Source: an uncultured Pelagibacteraceae bacterium
GTDB taxonomy: Bacteria; Pseudomonadota; Alphaproteobacteria; Pelagibacterales; AG-422-B15
Reading direction: 5' to 3'
Length of the DNA stretch: 37,289 nucleotides
NCBI GenBank assembly: GCA_902525595.1
Contig: CABZHO010000007.1
Coordinates: 1 to 37,289 of the forward strand
In this document: positions 1 to 7,685 of the stretch, piece by piece
Position numbering within the stretch: the first letter of the stretch is position 1
Layout of the letters: each line of letters opens with the position of its first letter
Program-made: the position numbers and the translations under genes
The notes under the pieces: generated by a model
The model's input: only the letters and a program-made list of their open reading frames with translations
Databases searched by the model: none
What the model was told of the DNA's origin: nothing

Positions 1-575
1 GGTGTTTTATCCTTGTAGGCATTAAAACCAAAGATTTTAAAAATAATAAAATTGAATGCTCTAAATTTTACTGGATGACGAATATAGTATGAAAAAAATT
101 TAAAAATAGAAATATCCTTTAACATACTTATAAATAGTGGGGGCGTTAATAAAGAAACACAATTTCCAGCATATTTTTCTAAGTCATTTATGGGCTCACC
201 AATGAGTGACCCTCTTTTAACCCAGTAAGATATTTCATCATTTAAGTTCGACTCATTTTTCATAAATTCTTGTAAGTATTTTATTTGTTCATGAGACTCG
301 TAAATAGGATATCCATTGTGAAGTAGAACAGGGACGGTGACATTTGGATTAATAAACTTAAATTCTTTTGTTAAGTTTTCGGCACTACCAGTTTCAATAA
401 TATTAATATGAATGGGTTTGTAATTAACTTTTAGTTCCGCCAAACATATTCTTACTTTTCTTGAACAAAGGGAAAAATCATTGTGGTATAAAATCCAAGG
501 TTCTGCGGTTTCAAAAACCCTATAGGATTGTTTGCCTGTTAAATTTTTTGAATTCTTATCCTGAGTTTGTTTCAT
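1..575 (-). CDS. Glutathione S-transferase family protein (partial, C-terminus off window)
   Basis: The leftward frame opens at ATG 575 and stays open to the window edge (about 191 residues). The N-terminal thioredoxin-fold half of a GST is recognisable: a first beta strand WILYH (27-31), then S35 and the C37-S-R-K-V-R run where zeta/beta-class GSTs carry their catalytic Ser/Cys, a cis-Pro strand VTVPVLL and the glutathione-binding ES pair in YPIYESHEQI. The all-alpha C-terminal half is cut by the window edge. Its start overlaps the end of the preceding CMD-family gene by 20 bp, so it is the fourth gene of a tightly coupled leftward operon with a FAH hydrolase, a flavin monooxygenase and the CMD protein. 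In such settings GSTs often act as maleylpyruvate/maleylacetoacetate isomerases or conjugate reactive intermediates; that role is inference. The family call is secure, the substrate unknown. Confidence 0.8.
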   Translation of the reverse strand, partial: MKQTQDKNSKNLTGKQSYRVFETAEPWILYHNDFSLCSRKVRICLAELKVNYKPIHINIIETGSAENLTKEFKFINPNVTVPVLLHNGYPIYESHEQIKYLQEFMKNESNLNDEISYWVKRGSLIGEPINDLEKYAGNCVSLLTPPLFISMLKDISIFKFFSYYIRHPVKFRAFNFIIFKIFGFNAYKDKT

Positions 576-978
576 CTGAGTCCCAGACTTTATTTAACAG
601 CTGGCTCGCTGAAACTGAGGTAGGAAAACCACTATAAAATGCAACGTGAAGGATCATTTCTTCAATTTTTTCTTTTTTAATGCCTAGGTTTTTAGCGCCT
701 CTTAAATGAGATTTTAATTCATTTTCCCTGTTTAGCGCAACGAGTACAGTTAAAGTAATCATGCTCCGTTCTTGCAGTGACAACAGATCATCTTTTGACC
801 ATATTGTTCCATACAACATATCAATTATTTGTACGAGTAATCCTTTTGAGACAGGTGTTTCATCACTTTTAAGAAGATCCATTTTTTTAAGGATCTCTAA
901 ACCTTTTTTTCTATCATCTTCATTGAGTGGCATATTTCTTATATTAGCTTTTAAAGAATGTGTTTCAATTAAAATCAA
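556..978 (-). CDS. Carboxymuconolactone decarboxylase (CMD) family protein
   Basis: A 140-residue all-helical protein of the CMD/AhpD superfamily. The C-terminal part shows the typical pattern: LQERSMITLTVLVAL, then ELKSHLRGAKNLG and an EEMILHVAFYSGFPTSVSASQ helix. It has no CxxC motif, so it is closer to 4-carboxymuconolactone decarboxylase (PcaC type) than to thiol-active AhpD peroxidases. The longest frame uses TTG at 978, overlapping the upstream monooxygenase by 14 bp; an alternative ATG at 933 (residue 16, MPLNEDD) would give a 125-residue protein. The Shine-Dalgarno signal is poor for both starts, so the start is uncertain. It overlaps the downstream GST gene by 20 bp. A role in decarboxylating or isomerising a lactone or ring-cleavage intermediate is inferred from the flavin monooxygenase and FAH neighbours. 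Confidence 0.8.
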   Translation of the reverse strand: MILIETHSLKANIRNMPLNEDDRKKGLEILKKMDLLKSDETPVSKGLLVQIIDMLYGTIWSKDDLLSLQERSMITLTVLVALNRENELKSHLRGAKNLGIKKEKIEEMILHVAFYSGFPTSVSASQLLNKVWDSDETNSG

Positions 979-2575
979 TTTTTTCTTTTAAATTATTTAA
1001 TACTTTATCAATAATTGTTTCAAGGCTGTCGCTTTTATTAAACGTTAATAAGTCATAAACATACTTATCAGGCCTTAATATCACTCCATCACATTCATAT
1101 TTATCACAAAAAATTTGCATATCATTATGTGTCTCTTCGCAAGATATGTAATTATTATAGTTTGATTGTTGATAATCATTAGATACATTTATAATCTTGA
1201 ATTGATGGTCGTTTAAAATTTTTAAATATTTTTCAGAAAGTTTTTTACTTCCTTTCAAGTTATTTATTATTATTCCAAAGCTTTTTTCTAAAACTTGATC
1301 AGTACTTAAAATTCGTCCATCATGAAGTCGAACATTAATTTCATTAAAGTAGTATCGTTCAAGGGAAACATTTTTTATTTTAGGCATTTTGTGAATACCT
1401 TTGCCAAGTCGATTGCCATTTAGTATTGGAAATATATTTTCGTTACCTTTTATATAGCCCTGTATTCTCAAAGCAGTATTTCTAATTAAAGCTTTAAACT
1501 TATTTTTTGCATTTATAACACTACCCATCTTGATAGCAGCCCTTGTAATGCGTGCAACATGTGGTTTTCTTTCTGATTCATAACTAGCGAGTATTTTTGG
1601 GGAATAAAGTCCTTTCAATACCCCATTAATTTTCCAAAGCAAGTTCTCTGCATCTCGGCAACCTGAGTTCATTCCTTGTCCCATAAAGGGTGGCATTTGA
1701 TGCGCTGCATCTCCCAAAAGAAAGATATTTCCTATACTCCATTTCTCAGCTGCCGCCGCATGGAAGGAGTAAACCGCAGTTCTACTAAATTCAACTTCAT
1801 TATCGCCAATCCATTCATCAATATATTTTCGAAAGACTGTTTCTTTTTGAATTTCTTCAATAGTGTCCCCGGGCATGTACGCAATTTCAAATCTAAAGCA
1901 ATTTTCAACGCCTTGAATAATTGTCGTTGGTCGCGTGGGGTTGCAATACTGAATAGCGTCAATTTCGGCAAAACATTCAAAACTACTTTTTGTATATCCA
2001 TCAACCACCATCCAGGACTCGTCTGCATCAAGACTATGTAATTTAATTCCATTTAGTTTTCTAACTGTGCTATTAGCGCCATCACAGGCAAGAAGATACT
2101 TACTTTTTACTGTAAACTTTTCATCAGTATCAATATTTTTGTATGTGCAATTAATTATGCCATTTACTTCATCTACAGCTAAAAGTTCGCTTCCTGTTTT
2201 TATTGTATTTGTGGGATATTTTTTAGCATTTTCTCTATGCGCTTCATCAAATTGTGGTTGATGAATAAATAGAATTCTGTGTTGATAGTTATAGGTATCA
2301 AAACCTTCCATTGTAATCTTCATAATTGATTTCTTATTGGCGTCTTTATTATCAACACCTCTTATTTTTCTTGTCTTAACCTCACTCAAGAATTCGCAAT
2401 GCGACATTGCTCGCTGACATTCAGCATCCCATGTAATAGCTCTTGGTAAAGGGTAGGTATTTTTTTCCTTGTCTAGAATTAATGCTTTAATGCCATAGTA
2501 TCCAAGTAAGTTGGCACACGTTTCGCCGACAGGCCCGTATCCAGCAACAATGACATCATATTCAGTTTCGGACAC
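965..2575 (-). CDS. FAD-dependent aromatic hydroxylase, PheA/TfdB/MhpA type (group A flavoprotein monooxygenase)
   Basis: A 536-residue soluble monooxygenase. All three family fingerprints are present: the Rossmann GxGxxG at residues 12-17 (GYGPVG), the DG motif at 165-166 (ACDGANSTVRK) that contacts NAD(P)H and FAD, and the GD motif at 288-289 in LLGDAAHQMPPFMGQGMNSG, which binds the FAD ribityl chain. A C-terminal thioredoxin-like extension (about 400-536) is usual for the PheA/TfdB/MhpA subgroup. These enzymes ortho-hydroxylate phenolic rings using NAD(P)H and O2, often generating a catechol for ring cleavage. The start is GTG 2575, 5 bp after the FAH gene stop. The nearest named relative by pattern is 3-(3-hydroxyphenyl)propionate hydroxylase; the substrate here cannot be read from sequence. 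Co-location with a FAH-fold hydrolase and, across the divergent promoter, a VOC extradiol-like protein supports aromatic catabolism. Confidence 0.88.
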   Translation of the reverse strand: MSETEYDVIVAGYGPVGETCANLLGYYGIKALILDKEKNTYPLPRAITWDAECQRAMSHCEFLSEVKTRKIRGVDNKDANKKSIMKITMEGFDTYNYQHRILFIHQPQFDEAHRENAKKYPTNTIKTGSELLAVDEVNGIINCTYKNIDTDEKFTVKSKYLLACDGANSTVRKLNGIKLHSLDADESWMVVDGYTKSSFECFAEIDAIQYCNPTRPTTIIQGVENCFRFEIAYMPGDTIEEIQKETVFRKYIDEWIGDNEVEFSRTAVYSFHAAAAEKWSIGNIFLLGDAAHQMPPFMGQGMNSGCRDAENLLWKINGVLKGLYSPKILASYESERKPHVARITRAAIKMGSVINAKNKFKALIRNTALRIQGYIKGNENIFPILNGNRLGKGIHKMPKIKNVSLERYYFNEINVRLHDGRILSTDQVLEKSFGIIINNLKGSKKLSEKYLKILNDHQFKIINVSNDYQQSNYNNYISCEETHNDMQIFCDKYECDGVILRPDKYVYDLLTFNKSDSLETIIDKVLNNLKEKIDFN

Positions 2576-2580
2576 TAGAC

Positions 2581-3474
2581 TTAATATCTTGGTGTATCTT
2601 CTGGCTCTTCAATAACTTTATTTTTTATGAAGCCCAATTTTTCAATTTCAATTTTTATCTCATCATCTGCTTTAAGCCAGTTTCTGGTCATTACTGCTGA
2701 TCCTGCTGGAGTTCCAGTTGGAATTAAATCGCCTGGCTCAAGAGTAAATGCAGTTGATAAGTACTCCACAAGAGTAAAGCAATCAAAAATTAAATCGCTT
2801 GTTGAAGCAGATTGCCTTAATTCGCCATTAACATGCGTCTCAAGTTTTAACGTATGAGGATCACCTACCTCGTCACTTGTTACAAGGTAAGGTCCAAAAG
2901 GGCAATGAGTATCCCATGACTTACCCATTGTCATTGTCATAGGAGGGCCGCGCATCTGCCAATCTCTAATAGTAACGTCATTTACAACTGTGTATCCATA
3001 AATCACATTTGTGGCACTTTCATAAGGAACATGCCGACATTTTTTGCCAATTACAAAACCTAGCTCTCCTTCATAGTCTAAAAATTCAGATGCTCTTGGC
3101 CTATGAATTAAATCATAAGGTCCAATAACTGAGCTATTTTGTTTATTAAATATATTTGGGTATTTTTCTTGTGCCTTGCCAATAGTCTTCGCTGCTGTTT
3201 CCGCAACTTCATCTTTATGTTCTTTATAATTTAATCCTACAGCAAGTATTTTGCTTGGTTTAGGAATAGGCGCAAGCAATTCAACTTTACCTAACTCTAT
3301 TTTCTCATCTCCTTTTTCAATAAGATCATTAGCTGTATCAAGTCCCTCATTCCCCAGCTCAATAAAGTCAATCATGTTTTTAGGAAGAGATGATTTAGCA
3401 AAACTGATAATTTGATCATCTTTGACCGCACCGATACCTAAAGCATTATTATGTGAAAAAGTTACTAATTTCAT
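2581..3474 (-). CDS. Fumarylacetoacetate hydrolase (FAH) family protein
   Basis: A 297-residue FAH-superfamily enzyme. An N-terminal domain of about 70 residues is followed by the catalytic fold starting at KILAVGLNYKEH (76-86). The Mg/Mn ligands are visible: E135 and E137 in LDYEGELGFVIG and D166 in VVNDVTIRD, with the conserved GKSWDT (K185) and the C-terminal EPGDLIPTGTPAG loop. The family cleaves C-C bonds or decarboxylates and hydrates 2-oxo acids (fumarylpyruvate hydrolase, 2-hydroxypentadienoate hydratase, ureidoglycolate lyase). It is the first leftward gene after the divergent spacer at 3475-3545, so it heads the FAH-monooxygenase-CMD-GST operon. A role in breaking down a ring-cleavage product is the natural inference; the exact reaction is undetermined. 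Confidence 0.88.
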   Translation of the reverse strand: MKLVTFSHNNALGIGAVKDDQIISFAKSSLPKNMIDFIELGNEGLDTANDLIEKGDEKIELGKVELLAPIPKPSKILAVGLNYKEHKDEVAETAAKTIGKAQEKYPNIFNKQNSSVIGPYDLIHRPRASEFLDYEGELGFVIGKKCRHVPYESATNVIYGYTVVNDVTIRDWQMRGPPMTMTMGKSWDTHCPFGPYLVTSDEVGDPHTLKLETHVNGELRQSASTSDLIFDCFTLVEYLSTAFTLEPGDLIPTGTPAGSAVMTRNWLKADDEIKIEIEKLGFIKNKVIEEPEDTPRY

Positions 3475-3545
3475 ATATTTAATGTCTATGATTATCTAAA
3501 AGCTAGAATTGTATCAAGACAAATTATTGTATATTCTTTATTTGT
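3475..3545. promoter_or_regulatory. Divergent promoter region between FAH operon and sulfatase operon
   Basis: Only 71 bp separate two oppositely oriented operons, so both promoters must lie here or inside genes. On the plus strand TTGTAT (3509-3514) is 17 bp before TATTCT (3532-3537). That would place transcription start at about 3544, making the GTG at 3546 nearly leaderless; no Shine-Dalgarno sequence precedes it. On the minus strand a TTGATA hexamer lies upstream of an A+T-rich TAGATAAT stretch. Both assignments are pattern matches only. Confidence 0.35.
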
Positions 3546-5249
3546 GTGACCAAGAAAATTTCAAGACGATCCTTTATTAAACAAACTACTGCTACAGTAG
3601 CTCTTGCTGGTATGAGTTCTATTCTTATGACCCAACAAGCTCCAGCTTACTTAAAAACAAAAAATTACAATGTTTTATTAATACTAAACGATCAAGAGCG
3701 AGCATGGCCCTATATTCCAAAAAGTATAGATTTACCAGCTAGAAGATATCTTGAGAGCATTTCTACGTATTTTAATAGGTCTTATACTTCCACACCAATC
3801 TGTTCACCTGCTCGTAGTTCAGTTTATACGGGTCAACATGTTCAATTTACTGGCGTATGGGATAATACTGTCACCCCTTGGGTACCAGGTTTGTATGATA
3901 ATGTTAATACGATCGGTCACCTTTTAAGAAACCAGGACTACGAAACAGGTTATTTTGGCAAATGGCATTTGACAAATATTACTGATAGCAACGTCAATGA
4001 AAACGCTCTTGGATACGAGGGTATGAAAAAAATGTTTGTTAACTATGGTTTTGATAATTCAGATCAACCTGGCGAGCGTGATTTGGGACAGGGAGGTTAT
4101 AAGTTTGATGGATTAACCGCAGAGTCTACATCAAGATTCATCAAGGAAAAAAAGGGTATTGAGAAGCCTTGGTCGGCATTTGTAAATTTTGTTAATCCTC
4201 ATGATATAATGTTTTTTAGAGCATCTCCTGAAATATTAGGTACAGGTTTCATTGCAGAAAACCAAAAGTTTGCCCCAAATGACCCCATATATGAAAAAGA
4301 ACACGACTTTGATTTTCCTGAAAATTTTGGTCCAAGATTTATGGGCACAGACGATTTTGGAACCGAGATCATGAATATAGCATATGGTGAGATTTCATAT
4401 AAACGACCCGATCTATGGAGAAGGTTTTGTAATTATTATTTTAACTGCTTACGTGATGTGGATAGACATATGATGAAAATTATTCATTCTCTAGAGGAGA
4501 CCGGTCAAATGGATAATACAATTATCTTTATGATTTCTGATCATGGAGAAATGCTTGGTCAACAAGGATCACGAGGAAAAATAGTTTCATGGGAAGAGTC
4601 CATCAGAGTTCCAACTCTTGTTTATCATCCAGATTTGAAAGACCAGAGAAAATGTAATTCAGTAATATCAAACATTGATATTGTTCCAACATTGCTAGAG
4701 TTTACTGGACTTAGTAAATCTGAACTAAGAGATAAACACCCTGAATTAAAAGGCAACAGCTATGCAGAACTTGTTGAAAATGTTAATTATGACAATATAC
4801 GTAACCAAGAAGGCCATCTAATTCATGGTGTTCAAATTATCCCAGCAGTTTTTCAGGTTGCAGAAAAATTTCGACATACAGGGCTTGCTGAAGGTTATTG
4901 GGAAAAAGCAAAAGCCTTTATGTCTAAGGGTAATTTTTTACCGAATTTTACGCCCCCACTTAATTACAAGGGCGTAGTTGATAAAAAGTACAAATTTTTA
5001 AGATTTTTTTCTCCTCGTCAAAATAATATACCTATAAATTTTGATGAATTATCTAAATACAATGCTGACTATCAATTATATGATTTAGAAAATGATCCGT
5101 TTGAAATGAATGATTTAGCAAAAGATGAAAATAATAGAGAATTATTAATGGCCATGAATGATAAATGCAATAGACTAGCAGATAAGGAAATCGGTTTAGA
5201 AAATCACGTTCTTCATTTACCCGGCCCCGATTGGTTTTGGACTGCATAA
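3546..5249 (+). CDS. Tat-exported sulfatase (type I, formylglycine-dependent)
   Basis: A 567-residue alkaline-phosphatase-superfamily sulfatase. The N-terminus has a twin-arginine signal, SRRSFIK (6-12), then a hydrophobic stretch to about residue 34, so export of the folded protein by the Tat system is expected; tatABC is encoded at 28048-29310. The sulfatase signature C86-S-P-A-R90 gives the Cys converted to formylglycine, and D332-H333 in ISDHGEMLG are metal ligands. The N-terminal metal strand reads LLILNDQ (N48-D49) rather than the commonest DD pair. It needs an FGE or anSME maturase, not seen in this window. The start is GTG; no other start would retain the Tat motif. It is 3 bp upstream of the VOC gene, so co-transcribed. 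Substrate (alkyl, aryl or carbohydrate sulfate) cannot be read; a phosphonate/phosphate ester hydrolase is possible within the fold. Confidence 0.9.
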   Translation: MTKKISRRSFIKQTTATVALAGMSSILMTQQAPAYLKTKNYNVLLILNDQERAWPYIPKSIDLPARRYLESISTYFNRSYTSTPICSPARSSVYTGQHVQFTGVWDNTVTPWVPGLYDNVNTIGHLLRNQDYETGYFGKWHLTNITDSNVNENALGYEGMKKMFVNYGFDNSDQPGERDLGQGGYKFDGLTAESTSRFIKEKKGIEKPWSAFVNFVNPHDIMFFRASPEILGTGFIAENQKFAPNDPIYEKEHDFDFPENFGPRFMGTDDFGTEIMNIAYGEISYKRPDLWRRFCNYYFNCLRDVDRHMMKIIHSLEETGQMDNTIIFMISDHGEMLGQQGSRGKIVSWEESIRVPTLVYHPDLKDQRKCNSVISNIDIVPTLLEFTGLSKSELRDKHPELKGNSYAELVENVNYDNIRNQEGHLIHGVQIIPAVFQVAEKFRHTGLAEGYWEKAKAFMSKGNFLPNFTPPLNYKGVVDKKYKFLRFFSPRQNNIPINFDELSKYNADYQLYDLENDPFEMNDLAKDENNRELLMAMNDKCNRLADKEIGLENHVLHLPGPDWFWTA

Positions 5250-5252
5250 TAT

Positions 5253-5945
5253 ATGAAAGATCAAGTAATATTAAATTTTGATTTATATAAAAAATATAAA
5301 TCAGACTATGCTCCTGACAGTTTTCACCATGTTGCATTTAAAACTCAAAATTACGATGCAATGGTCGAATTTTATGAAAAACTTTTTGGTTGTAAGCCAA
5401 TGTATAAAAGTAATGATATTGCTTTTTTAGCTTTTGATGAAGAACATCACCGTATTGCAATTGCAAATACTGAACCAGGAGTAAAGAAATTAGGAATTAT
5501 TTCAAAGATTATTTTAGCTCTTAGAAACTGGCTTAATAAAAATATTCCAACAACTATTGGATTGGATCATATCTCTTATTGTCTAAACCCGATAGATAAA
5601 TGGTTTGAATTTTATCATAAAGCAAAGGATAGGGGTCTTGAACCTTACTGGACAATTAACCACGGATGGATAACGGGTATGTATTACAAAGATCCAGACG
5701 GTAATCTTGTAGAATTGTTTTTTGAACATTGGACAAATAATGAAGAATATAAAAATGAAATTTCTGCTAGAGGGTTTCCTGAAGAGCCAGTTGGCACGAA
5801 TATGGACATCGATATACTTTATCAAATGTATAAAAACGGAGAGACGCTTGAAAACCTAACAAAAAAAGGAAACACAGTTCCAAAGGGTAAGAAACCAGTG
5901 GCAGGAATTCAAGCAGCAGTCAATATGCGTAAAAAATTTAAATAG
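5253..5945 (+). CDS. VOC superfamily protein, extradiol dioxygenase-like
   Basis: A 230-residue protein with two beta-alpha-beta-beta-beta modules. Putative metal ligands sit at the canonical places: H26 (HHVAF), H106 (LDHISY) and E154 (GNLVELFFEHW), with H137 and Y145 nearby as expected in an extradiol active site (HGWITGMYYKDPDGN). This H-H-E triad is what type I extradiol catechol dioxygenases use for Fe(II); other VOC enzymes (glyoxalase, epimerases) share it. A C-terminal tail of about 65 residues after the metal fold is Lys-rich and unassigned. The gene lies 3 bp after the sulfatase stop and 4 bp before the next membrane protein gene. Ring cleavage of a catechol made by the divergent flavin monooxygenase is a reasonable hypothesis, not shown by sequence. 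Confidence 0.82.
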   Translation: MKDQVILNFDLYKKYKSDYAPDSFHHVAFKTQNYDAMVEFYEKLFGCKPMYKSNDIAFLAFDEEHHRIAIANTEPGVKKLGIISKIILALRNWLNKNIPTTIGLDHISYCLNPIDKWFEFYHKAKDRGLEPYWTINHGWITGMYYKDPDGNLVELFFEHWTNNEEYKNEISARGFPEEPVGTNMDIDILYQMYKNGETLENLTKKGNTVPKGKKPVAGIQAAVNMRKKFK

Positions 5946-5949
5946 ATGT

Positions 5950-6465
5950 ATGGATCTTTACGATCAAAATTTTATACCAAGAATTATATTTACGATTATA
6001 ACAATCACATTAACAATTGGCCCTACAATCGCTGATTTTAATAGGACCCATGCAACTCATCCTGATTGGACAGGTCATGCGCGTTTTCATGTGGTGTGGC
6101 AAGTCCTAGGTTTTTATCCAATAATGATATTAAATTTGATTGTTCTATGGATTAATATTTCAAACTTTTACTATCCATATCAATTATTATTCTGGCTTTT
6201 CTGGTACACTGGATTTGTAGGCTCTTTTTTGATCACATTATTGAGTATGCCATTATTTAAAGGCAAACTATCTGATCCTGGAGGAAGAACCCCATTTTTG
6301 TATACATTTGGTAAGAAACTTAAACTTTTACCTGGCAAAGATAAACATCTACCCTTCAAGATTAATGGTGTAGTGAGGACATATAAAGTTGATGAAAATC
6401 TTCACAATTTAATTCTACCTTCAATTATTGTCTTTATAACTTCAATTTATTTCATAGTTCTATAA
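5950..6465 (+). CDS. DUF6640-like four-helix membrane protein
   Basis: A 171-residue protein with about four membrane helices (roughly 10-30, 51-70, 77-101 and 152-170). A conserved polar segment, IADFNRTHATHPDW followed by HARFHVVWQ (43-51), resembles the DUF6640 family, which has no assigned function. The His-rich loop next to the first helix could bind a metal or haem, but nothing else supports that. The start is ATG 5950; an overlapping out-of-frame ATG lies at 5946. It is packed 4 bp after the VOC gene and 12 bp before the LysE-type exporter, so it belongs to the sulfatase operon. The family name is from memory of the motif; function unknown. Confidence 0.7.
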   Translation: MDLYDQNFIPRIIFTIITITLTIGPTIADFNRTHATHPDWTGHARFHVVWQVLGFYPIMILNLIVLWINISNFYYPYQLLFWLFWYTGFVGSFLITLLSMPLFKGKLSDPGGRTPFLYTFGKKLKLLPGKDKHLPFKINGVVRTYKVDENLHNLILPSIIVFITSIYFIVL

Positions 6466-6477
6466 AAGAGCGCATTA

Positions 6478-7098
6478 ATGATTGAGTATTTTTTCCCATT
6501 ACTATTGTTATGCGTTATTCAATCTGGCACCCCCGGTCCTAATAATATAATGCTAACTGCTTCTGGAAAAAACTTTGGTTATGTGAAAACAATTCCTCAT
6601 ATGGCAGGTGTTATCTTCGGGTTTTTAACTTTATTAATTGTGATGGGATTAGGGTTAATCTCTATTTTTACAAGCTATCCAATTGCACAAACTATCTTGC
6701 AAATACTGGGCTCATTATATTTATTGTATTTGTCTTATAGAATTTATTTTACTTATAGCTCTGATAACGACGATCGGCCAAAACCGATAACATTTATTGA
6801 ATCATCCCTTTTTCAATATGTTAATCCAAAAGGTGTTATGATGGCAATTACGACCATTTCTATTTACACTGACTATAATAGCTTTGCGTTTATAAATAGT
6901 TTTCTTGAAGGAATGTTGTTTATCCTTTTAGGATTTACCATATCTAATACTTTTTCAGTTCTTACCTGGACGTCCGTGGGCGTTTTCTTGAATAATTTTA
7001 TAAAGTCAAAGGCTGCAATTAAAAAATTTAATGGCTTAATGGCAACTTTACTTGTTTTAACAATTATATGGATTAATTATGAGTTTTATGGATCTTAA
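6478..7098 (+). CDS. LysE/RhtB family amino-acid/small-molecule exporter
   Basis: A 206-residue inner-membrane protein with six hydrophobic segments. The LysE/RhtB N-terminal signature TPGPNN (18-23) is intact, followed by the glycine-rich second helix and the LGSLYLLYLSYRIYF segment typical of the family. Members export amino acids, homoserine lactones or similar small molecules by proton antiport. The gene sits 12 bp after the DUF6640-like gene and overlaps the downstream yhhQ-like gene by 20 bp, showing translational coupling. Substrate cannot be read from sequence; efflux of a pathway intermediate or an amino acid are both possible. Confidence 0.85.
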   Translation: MIEYFFPLLLLCVIQSGTPGPNNIMLTASGKNFGYVKTIPHMAGVIFGFLTLLIVMGLGLISIFTSYPIAQTILQILGSLYLLYLSYRIYFTYSSDNDDRPKPITFIESSLFQYVNPKGVMMAITTISIYTDYNSFAFINSFLEGMLFILLGFTISNTFSVLTWTSVGVFLNNFIKSKAAIKKFNGLMATLLVLTIIWINYEFYGS

Positions 7099-7681
7099 TA
7101 GAAAATTAATAGCGTATTTAGTTTTAGGACATTGCTTTATTATTGCTATCTCAAACTATTTAGTACAATTTCCAATTAATATATTTGGTCTGGACTATAC
7201 AATTGGAACATTTACTTTTCCAATTATTGTTTTAGCTACAGATTTAACTGTAAGACTGTCAAATGCTGCAAATGCACGGAAAGTTATTAGCTATGCCTTT
7301 ATACCTGCTTTTATAATTTCATACATATTTGCTGATTTTAGAATAGCGATCGCATCTGTTTTGGCCTACTCAATTGGTCAACTACTTGATGTGTTTGTAT
7401 TCTCAAAAGTAAGAGAAAGAGTTGGAGATGACGGCTTAAATTTGAACTCTTATTGGTATCTTGCGCCTGTTATTAGTACTTTTTTCGCACAATTAATTGA
7501 TACATACCTATTTTATGGTGTAGCATTTTATAACTCTGCGGATGACTTTATGCGTGAAAATTGGGATGTGATAGCTTTTAATGATTTTATTCTTAAATTA
7601 ATTGTTTGTTACCTAGCATTTTTACCAATTTATGTTTTAATTTTAAATAGAACTTTTAACTACATTCGAACTCGTACATAA
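7079..7681 (+). CDS. yhhQ: Queuosine precursor transporter (YhhQ/QPTR family)
   Basis: A 200-residue, about six-helix membrane protein of the DUF165/YhhQ family. The hallmark TFPIIVLATDLTVRLSNA (46-63) followed by NARKVI is present, as is the conserved GQLLDVFVFSKVRER segment. YhhQ imports 7-cyano- and/or 7-aminomethyl-7-deazaguanine for the tRNA modification queuosine. The gene begins inside the preceding LysE-type gene (20-bp overlap); an in-frame ATG at 7088 is an alternative start giving MDLNRK. No other queuosine genes are in the window, so salvage cannot be tested here. The family call is firm; the ligand is assigned by family. Confidence 0.88.
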   Translation: MSFMDLNRKLIAYLVLGHCFIIAISNYLVQFPINIFGLDYTIGTFTFPIIVLATDLTVRLSNAANARKVISYAFIPAFIISYIFADFRIAIASVLAYSIGQLLDVFVFSKVRERVGDDGLNLNSYWYLAPVISTFFAQLIDTYLFYGVAFYNSADDFMRENWDVIAFNDFILKLIVCYLAFLPIYVLILNRTFNYIRTRT

Positions 7682-7685
7682 AGTA

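Noticed and set aside
1676-2052. Overlapping open frames on both strands inside the flavin monooxygenase gene
   Set aside because: The region is continuous monooxygenase coding sequence; the alternative frames lack any family pattern or ribosome-binding site.
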